Program-made: the position numbers and the translations under genes
Assembly (NCBI RefSeq): GCF_964340395.1
Contig: NC_135559.1
Coordinates: 19,750,650-19,812,649, forward strand
Origin: Glandiceps talaboti
Taxonomy: Eukaryota; Hemichordata; Enteropneusta; Spengelidae
DNA: 62,000 nt
Direction of reading: 5' to 3'
The notes under the pieces: generated by a model
The model's input: the letters and a program-made list of their open reading frames with translations, nothing else
What the model was told of the DNA's origin: nothing
Database searches by the model: none
In this document: piece by piece, positions 53,415 to 62,000 of the stretch
Position numbering within the stretch: position 1 is the stretch's first letter
How the letters are laid out: every line of letters begins with the position of its first letter

Positions 53415-53530
53415 ACATACATACATACATACATACATACATACATACATACATGCATGCATGCATGCATGCATGCATACATACATACATACATACATAC
53501 ATACATACATACATACATACATACATACAT
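53415..53530. repeat. (CATA)n with (CATG) centre
   Basis: Tetranucleotide array with a central CATG block (about 53453-53477). Confidence 0.95.
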
Positions 53531-56500
53531 GTCTATGTGCCTTTGTATGTTTGCATGAGTGTCTGTGTGTGCAGGGGTATTGTAATATAACATGTATTCA
53601 TATTGCAAATACCTTTGGTGACATTCATAATTACTTTTGACAACGAGCAGGGAGGTATGTAGGGTGCATGCAAGTAAAGCACAAGGCTTCCCTATCCTTT
53701 CTGTGCTTTCTCGTCCCGTCTTTATTGTTGACTGTTTGTGAGATAGTTGGATACTTGCGACAGGTGTGCACAATACGTATTTCACTAACCACTTCGGCCG
53801 ATACGTAATTGAAAAAAAAATCACACGTGCGCAATGGACGACTTTGGCATTTACTACCATTTCACATTAGCCAACGTTGTATAGACACGGAATTGTAAGC
53901 AATGATCTAATCTCATACAAGTATAGCATATCATCCTTTGACAAGTAGTTTTGTTTCAAGAGAGACTCATTAAGATCAGTGAATCATGATACATGCTATA
54001 TATATACAATGGCTTTTAGGTCAAACTCACATTGATGTTGCTCACGTTATAGATTGTAACATAACATATTTACGAATCCACCAAATTGAAAAAAGCAATG
54101 TAACGAAAATAAGCCGTATGCTTAGTTTGCTGCTTTGACTACTACAATTATGTTTTCTCAGTGGGTTAATGATGCATGATGAGCATAGGAGTTCAGAGTT
54201 CAAATAAACTATCTACAAACATATCTATGCAGTAGTCTAAAGCGATCCTTGTGTTATCTTTACAAGAATCACTTGATATCTCTACAATCAGAAAATTGCT
54301 AATAGGGACAGGTATACTATCTTTCGTCCTTTATATTCGACCTCCTTTCTCTTTAAGATATCGTGCAAGCATAAACTCTGCGTGCCACAGTTTTTCGTTT
54401 CTTGCAGTCCTCGATCAATCTTCATGAGATACTGTCTCGATCGCAATGCTAAGTCACGTATACAACATTTGTCAGCGGGATAACAGTAAGCAATGTTTAT
54501 ACTCATAAAAAGAGTGTCACAAATTGAAGCTGGGCAAATCCTCTTTTAACATGGAGTTATCGATTGCTTTCTTTAACAATCTTATAGTCAAACACGTACT
54601 TACAAACATATATTTTGCTTCAACATTTGTCTGAAACCACACATTGTGATACATCGATTAATTATTTTAGATTAGCGACGGCGCTAGATTTTAATTTCAA
54701 ACACCAAAATCGTCTCTGCTAATACCGGGTCCACGTCGTCAACTGCTGCACGTCGATATTATCTTTCCACGAGCTGATACATTTAACAATCGCTGAGTGT
54801 TGTACATAACACCATACAACTGCCTATCGCATCGATTTTCAGCCTGACCTTTTGGAAGGGATCAGGTAAAAGCAGGTGGAAGCACAGAAGTATATCTTGT
54901 GACTGTTACGTTGTCTGCTCCTATCAACCATGCAATCGGAGAATACGAATGTTGTAGTTGTCATTTCTTGAAGATCATCAATTCAAGAATGTGAGGGAAG
55001 TAATTGATTAAATATGTCGTCTGTTCCTTTCTACCATTCAATCGGATCATTTTGCTGTCTTAAACTACCATAAGCTTGAAAGTGGGGAAATAATTAATGA
55101 GCGATTCCGTAATTAATATGATATTCAATGCGGTATACAGCGTAATGGTTAATGCATTAGGAATATATTTAATTGACAAGTACGCGAGGTGAAAGACTTT
55201 ATATTCATCTAGTCCATCCAATATATACGAAATTCATCTTCTATCTCAGCTGTCCAATGAAGCAGATCAGATCAATGAATATTACTAGGGGTATCTAAAC
55301 GTAAAACGTTTCTTGCTAATTATTATTACTAACAGGCATATACGTATGAAATGGGTCCATTTTTAGCTTAAGTAGCTTATTCGTGTAATGCATAATTGTG
55401 TTATGGACGTTGCTTTAAAATTTAACAAACTTTGAATTATTAGAAGGGTTGGACAGTAAATGATGGAATGCCTGTCATGGCTATATTTAACTTAAACAAT
55501 TATACATAGAGAGATTAATTTATAGATTTTATTATAAAACGCAAACCTTGTCTAATACGAAAATTCCTATATTAATGAAGACAAATCCAGAAAGTGCATA
55601 ATTTTCATTTTTCAATTGCTTGATTTCCGACGGCGAGTACTTATGCTGACATTTGTAAATGAAGTACAAATCAACCACTCTTGTCAAAGGCAACGTAAAT
55701 TTACTAAATTATGATATGAATTTTTAACTTTAATGCTTCCCGCCATCATTTTGCAGACATTGACCTTAGTTGATTGTATTCAGGAATCAGTTGATATCAG
55801 ACGATGCATATCATTTATATACCGATTTGTTGTAGTGTTAACGCAAAACGACTCCCAAAGGTTCATTGTCATATCGGCGCTAATAAATATAAACTTAATT
55901 GGTTCTTATGAACACGATTATTTTTTTCAAAGCATTCAGAGAATTCATGGATTGCAATGAACATATACTGGATGGGGTTATTATTGTCATATGGAGGTTG
56001 ATAAAACAAGTAATGGACCCAGACACCATATTTCAATTGTAAATCATCTCCAACATAAAATGCCAACAGAGCAAGTTTGTATTATAAGAATCAGTAAAAT
56101 GTTAATTGATAGTGATTAAAATATTAATTTTAACATTCTCTGATTCATATAATGAAGGAAACAAAGAAACAGTCGTGTATGTCAAAGGGTAAAATCGCTG
56201 CACAGACATAATTGTGGCAAGGTTACTCGTCGTAATTCATAGCTATATATAGTGATCCTACATAAAACACCACGAGGTGAAGAACCGATGATACTGCCTG
56301 TGTTCGGTTGCATAGATCACAGACAAGATATGCCAGATACGAACTAGTTATAAAAACATTGAAGTTTGTCTTCCCTGGTTATCTGTTTAGGGTAAAGTAT
56401 ACAACTAATGGATAGGTGGACCACCGAAATGGTTAACTAAGTGTATCAACCTTGATATCTACATTACTGAAAAAAGAGAAGTTGCTAGTTTTTTTGTTTT

Positions 56501-56922
56501 TTGTACCATGTTTTCTCCGAATATTGGTAATAGAATCCAGAATTATAAGCTAAATTACATGTGCTTGCCTGTTTATTAGATATGTCCGATTCGCTAACGT
56601 CGATGGTGCCCCTTTGAACTCTACTCTTACGAACTACTATGACTATTTAGTGAACACAACAACGCTGTTATCTTTCAGTTGAATGAAAAATCACGAATAT
56701 TTCCGTAGTATTCCGAGACAAAGCAAAGGAATGCATACTCGGAGACTGGCAGAAGCTTTGTAGGTTTGATATATCAAATGGTTCACCTTGATTGTTATAG
56801 GAACACGGCAACAACATATCTATTATGTATTTAAGGTTCATCGTGTTACAATATTTGAGTCTATTTTAACTTATATTTTCAGTTTTAAAAATCACCATAC
56901 TTCAGGTGTTTTAGAGTCTAAA

Positions 56923-56994
56923 GAAAGTACAACAATGCAATGCTATAGTCACTGATGTGAAAGTACAACAATGCAATGCTATAGTCACTGATGT
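56923..56994. repeat. Perfect 36-bp tandem duplication
   Basis: The 36-base unit starting GAAAGTACAACAATGCAATG occurs twice back to back with no mismatch. Confidence 0.9.
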
Positions 56995-57546
56995 GCTACG
57001 GGATTTAAGAGAACGTACATCGTCATTTCGTTGCCATATACTATTATAATGTATTCACTGATAACAGAGGTTTTATTAAAATGTATAATATTAGATACTT
57101 GAGTTTCAATATATACGAAGTTAGAATGAACTAGATTGGTTAATAACGTACGAATGGACCTAAAATTCACTAATTCAATAATCCAGAATTACAGTTTGCC
57201 ATTACATTATTCTTTTGACTTTGAACATGAAGTGTTCGCGAAGCGTTCGTCAAGCATAATATTTATAGAAATGACACATCAAGGGGAAACCAGGTTACAG
57301 TTCGAATAATATGCAACAACATTCGCAAATGTTATAAATTGAAAATACTCACGTCACTTTGGAATGAAGTCTGCCTTTAAATCTAGCGATGAATTTTGAG
57401 AAATAAAACAGATCAACCAAATTGCGGTTCTGAATGGGAATGCCAAAGGCCAAGGTAAAATGTGTAAATGGAAATCTTTCTCGTAACTTTTATAGCATAC
57501 CCCATTGCTATGACTGTATATCATACACTGTTGACATGGGGTACAT

Positions 57547-57588
57547 TTTACAAGACCCCCCCCCCCTCCCACACACACACACACACCC
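57547..57588. repeat. Poly-C and (CA)n tract
   Basis: C-run followed by a short CA array. Confidence 0.9.
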
Positions 57589-59477
57589 CTTGCTACACGC
57601 TCTGTTTCACTTTTATTCCCGCTACCCTGTCCAAGAAGAAAAATCTAGTATCGTTGGCTTGACCATCATTTACTATTATATCCACCCAATGTTATTGTCA
57701 AGATTTAACAAGAAACGTTTTATGTGATACATTTATGCATGTACACGTCATAAAATAACACGTGATATCACGTATCAGAAATCCGTGTACTACATATCTG
57801 CCAGGGATGTTGTAGAATCCAAGCAATATTCATTATATTGTTTAACTAATATTCAATATCACTATCGTGAAACACATCTGTCACTCTATACCGCTGACAG
57901 ACTCCTCAAGAAATCAGATATTGCCTAAAACAACGAGTGTTGTTACATACACGATATGCCTTCACTCAAGTATTATCCTTTGCCTGTAGATATAATGATA
58001 GATGTCGAAGCCTTGGGATGTTGTCAAACATATAACCAGCCACATGTACACACCAGCAACACATTTTTTTCACTTATTTCAATTATAATTGTATTTATTT
58101 ATTTAGCTGTCAGGTTTTACAATCAAATTATTTTCTGTGTCTATAGAACTCAGTATCTAGAGATTGCAAAACATAAAGACAAAACACTGTATATCCTTTT
58201 CAACACTATCGGTAATTCATCAGTGAGAGGAAGTACAACCTGCGACAAAAAACACCACAACGTATACTTGCGCGTGGTACATGTGCAAGGACACACAACG
58301 TAATTAGTTTCAGTAACTTAAGAAAGCATAAACACCACAGGAGCCGGGATCCCATGGCTATATGTGTACTGATAAAATGCTACATGTTATGATGGGCGAG
58401 CAGGACTTAGTGTTAATTATAATTTCCAATCATATAAACAAGCCGATAAAAAAGGCGTCATGACTCAGGGACACCCCTGCTGTTTTTGTATCAGCTGTAT
58501 CGTTGTTTTTTCCTAATTTGTTCTTTGCGTGAAGTCTTTCCTTGGCTCATTCATTCAAGCAATCGCACTGGTATTTTTTTCGCAGATTGTAAGTAAAAGG
58601 AAAGCTGTTTGAAAGATAGTAGTATACAAACAGACATGATAATGATGACTGGTTTATAATGTTCAATTTATTTATGTTGGTGAATTTAACCATATTCTAT
58701 CAAGAACGCGTCGTGTCTACAGTTTGCATTAAATACGTCCTGTTGATGTACACACTTAGTAAAGACCTCTGGTTGATCGTAGCAACACAACGATCAGTAA
58801 ATTAACTTTCTAATATCGCTCAAATAGACTTAACTGCCGTGACAGTTGTGTCTGATTACCCTGCCCGTAAAGCTCTCCTTTAATACCAATCGACATGGGA
58901 GCATCCAATCTGCGTTTCATTGTAATTACGTTTGACTAGTTCGACATGAACAACCTTTTCAGTGCAAGTGTTTCTAAATGTACTTGTACAACCGAAGTTT
59001 TGCAAATACAATAACTAAACCGAAGATATTTTTTTATTTTCTTATCATGTTTATGGGATCTCTGTTTCTCTGTCTTTCTGTTTCTCTGTGTCGCTGTCTG
59101 TGTCCCTGTCTATATTTGTCCTTGGTTTTTGTGTTCACCATCCATTCGTTTGCCTGGGCGTCCACACGTTTAATTTCTATTCGAATTATTCAAGGCAAAT
59201 CTTAAAACTTTCATCTTTCGTCAATGTTATTGTTGAAATGGTCGGGTCTCAATTTTTACGAGGTTTTAATGCGTCCTATATTGTTTTGTTGATGTTATTT
59301 TGTTGTTTATAATGTAACTGTTGTGTTATGATTTTATGATGTGATGTAATGTAATGTGATGCGCTCGGCAGTTTTATGGGGTTTTTTCTCTGAATCGTAT
59401 TTGTAAATCTTGCAATTCTTTATGTTGAGACGTGTATTATGTAATGGTCTTTAAACGATGAATCATCATGATTTTTT

Positions 59478-59578
59478 ATGTATGTATGTATGTATGTATG
59501 TATGTATGTATGTATGTATGTATGTATGTATGTATGTATGAATGTATGTATATATGTATGTATGTATGTATGTATGTT

Positions 59579-59610
<32 letters not shown>

Positions 59611-59628
59611 TGTATGTATGTATGTATG

Positions 59629-59662
<34 letters not shown>

Positions 59663-59684
59663 TGTATGTGTGTATGTATGTATG

Positions 59685-59718
<34 letters not shown>

Positions 59719-59888
59719 TGTATGTGTGTATGTATGTATGTATGTATGTATGTATGTATGTATGTATGTATGGATGGATGGATGGATGGATGCATGCATG
59801 GATGCATGCATGGATGGATGGATGGAAGGATGGATGGATGGATGGATGCATGCATGCATGGATGGATGGAGGATGGATAGATGGATTG
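59478..59888. repeat. (TATG)n/(GATG)n array, about 410 bp
   Basis: Longest tetranucleotide array of the window; TATG changes to GATG and CATG variants at about 59770. All six long open frames over it are repeat translations. Confidence 0.95.
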
Positions 59889-62000
59889 AGTACTTTCTAC
59901 TTGTCTATGTCTCTATATGTATATATCCAGCAATATGTGCGTCTGTCATGTTATAATAACAATATGTCTATGCCTGTCTCGTATCATAATAATCAGTCAT
60001 CGACACCTTTTACAACCAGCTACGTAGTGCCTGAAATATAAATACTTTATTATCTCTACAATTAGTCAAAGATTGTTTCATAAACACATTTCGTTATAAA
60101 CCAACGTATGTGAATAACTTTAAGGCCAAGATTCCTGTATAATCTGGGGAGTACAGTATAAAGCAATTGGGGGTAACTCAAAACTGTTTTTAGATAAAGT
60201 AATTTCGTCATCGGTGAGTGTCTCTACAAAGTCATTTGGATGTTATTCTTCAATATTTTTCTTCGTGCAACCAAGGACAATACGAGTGACCTACGAGTCG
60301 CTAGACGAGTAGTGACAACCCTTAGGTCACGAGTATTTTCCGGCTGAAAGAAGGAATATATTGGAGAATAATATAATTATACCAGTGCCAGTAATATCAA
60401 AGAAATTCCGGGAAAAATAACGTTTTGACTCATATTTCGAACACATACAGCAGAACCAGTGATGTTGTAGGCACGCGTTCTTGTGACATACACGTGCGTT
60501 GTCGTGATGTAGAACGACCAGAATATATATTCCATATTTTCCGTTGAACCTGGCTTGTGCATGGTAAAATACTGTTATGGCAATTCGATTATAATCATCG
60601 TATTCATTATGTATAAGCATACAGTCCATGAAATATGTACTCAATTCGATATCGTTAATTCGGCACTTTTGTAGAAAATATGCAACCTTTCATGAATAAT
60701 TTGGTAACTAATCAGCTCATGGGTATCACGTCATAGATGAGTTGTATCGGGTGAAGAGGATTAGAACAAGGTTGCAATCACGTGTCACAGTGTTCGTCAC
60801 TCAAACAATTTATGGCGCGTAAAACGTATGGCAAAGAAGATAGGACATTAAATATATTGCACGACAAAGGCGCCAGAACGCCGTAAGATAAATATGAGCG
60901 AACTCTCACTTGGGAAGCGTATAAATCAACAGTGTTTGCTATAAGTAATTGCCTATATGATTTATTTTATTGCAGTGTTAATGCAGATCACGTTTGTTCT
61001 CACGAGACCAGAAAATTGACAACTTCAGTGAAAGAGAGAAGCAGAGGTGAGAATATAAATGTTATTGTTTTAATATTTAAAACGGCGTATTTGATGCGAT
61101 TAGATGTGAGCTGTCAGCAAAGGAATGTTGTCAAACCACAGGGATCACTTCAATTTTCGATAGCTAGTAAATTATTACTTAACTGTGAGACATCGATAAT
61201 GGCTTAGTAGTTCATATCTCGCTGCACTGCAGGCAGCTGGTCACGAGCACCTTTACCATGAAGAATTACCAAACGGGGATTATTTACAGAAGGAAGAGTT
61301 CGTGTAAAGGATACGTTCTTGAATTGCGTTGAAACGGTTTTCTATGTTCAATTATGAAGGAAGGTGTTCAAAAACCTTGTCAAATAGTACCACTCGAAAA
61401 CACAAAAAACAGCCTGTCTTATAAACACTTCAACAATGTTTATGAACAAATTTGTCATTTGCAAAAAATCGAGCTAATGCACTTTGCAACAGAGGAAATT
61501 GTCTGATTGTTCATTATTAAAAGCGATTTACTATATTTAGCATATGGACACCAGTCAAATGTATGTCGGCATGAGATTAACAATGCCGATCTACCGACTA
61601 GCAACACGATTTTTTTTCTTCATTTATTTCATATACGTTTTATAACGTGATGTATACCAATAAAAACACACGTTCGATGAGTGCATTCAATTTAAACCAT
61701 TGCGGATGTTTATTGTATGTTGAATCAATTGGACTAGTGTTATGGCATGGTAACAGCACATAGTCATTTTATTAACGTCAATCAAGGAAAAAGCATGTAA
61801 ATTTCACGAACATCTGTCGTGCGATGCAATGGCTAACGTATTCTTCATTGTAATATTAAAAGATCAGAACGGAATCTAACTTTTATCCAAAAGTGACCGT
61901 AAATGGTTTAATCGTCGTACACTGTTATTTTACATCTTGAATGGTTAGAAGGTGCATCTCATGTACTGTAATAGGAAAGTTAACATTTGTGGTTACCAAA

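Larger units (their letters stand above)
50786..62000. other. Gene-poor right end
   Basis: Contains the arrays and the 36-bp duplication listed separately. Open frames of 105-115 codons (57956-58303 plus, 60327-60644 minus) have unremarkable composition and no recognised motif, so they are not called as genes. Confidence 0.5.

Noticed and set aside
57956-58303. 115-codon frame with a hydrophobic stretch
   Set aside because: One hydrophobic segment only, no recognisable family, no splice or polyadenylation context.

Overview
The window looks like AT-rich nuclear DNA from an animal, most likely a marine invertebrate. Evidence: one metazoan-type rhodopsin-family receptor gene, no bacterial-style gene packing, very many long microsatellites, several families of short non-autonomous repeats, and type I hammerhead ribozymes of the kind known from Penelope-like retroelements (PLEs) and retrozymes of invertebrates. 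I cannot name the species; nothing here separates a deuterostome from a lophotrochozoan.

Only one protein-coding gene is well supported: an intronless open frame on the minus strand (4962 to 3592, 456 residues) for a histamine H2-like aminergic G-protein-coupled receptor. One weaker candidate terminal exon lies at about 38.6 kb. Other open frames above 60 codons are translated microsatellites or of a length and composition expected by chance in 62 kb.

Layout: 0-3.5 kb holds a TTAA-ended MITE and a small tandem duplication; 3.6-5.0 kb the receptor; 5-10 kb plain non-coding DNA with one (CATA)n array; 10.2-11.3 kb the first hammerhead locus, with an adjoining dispersed repeat; 11-25 kb non-coding DNA with (TA)n, (GA)n, (TATG)n and (ATC)n arrays; 25.0-26.4 kb a second hammerhead element between two (TA)n arrays, followed by a 600-bp foldback element; 26.6-34.4 kb two inverted copies of a repeat carrying a (TATG)n core, a MITE, and the third hammerhead locus (32.6-33.1 kb); 34-47 kb arrays, a MITE, the candidate exon and a perfect 218-bp tandem duplication; 47-62 kb a fourth MITE, a tRNA-like dispersed repeat, a 31-bp minisatellite and more (TATG)n arrays.

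The most interesting system is the hammerhead family. Three loci share one layout, (TA)n - about 60-bp conserved flank - inverted repeat carrying the ribozyme - (TA)n. The ribozyme stems are kept by different bases in different copies. No reverse transcriptase is encoded in the window, so the copies are non-autonomous or truncated.
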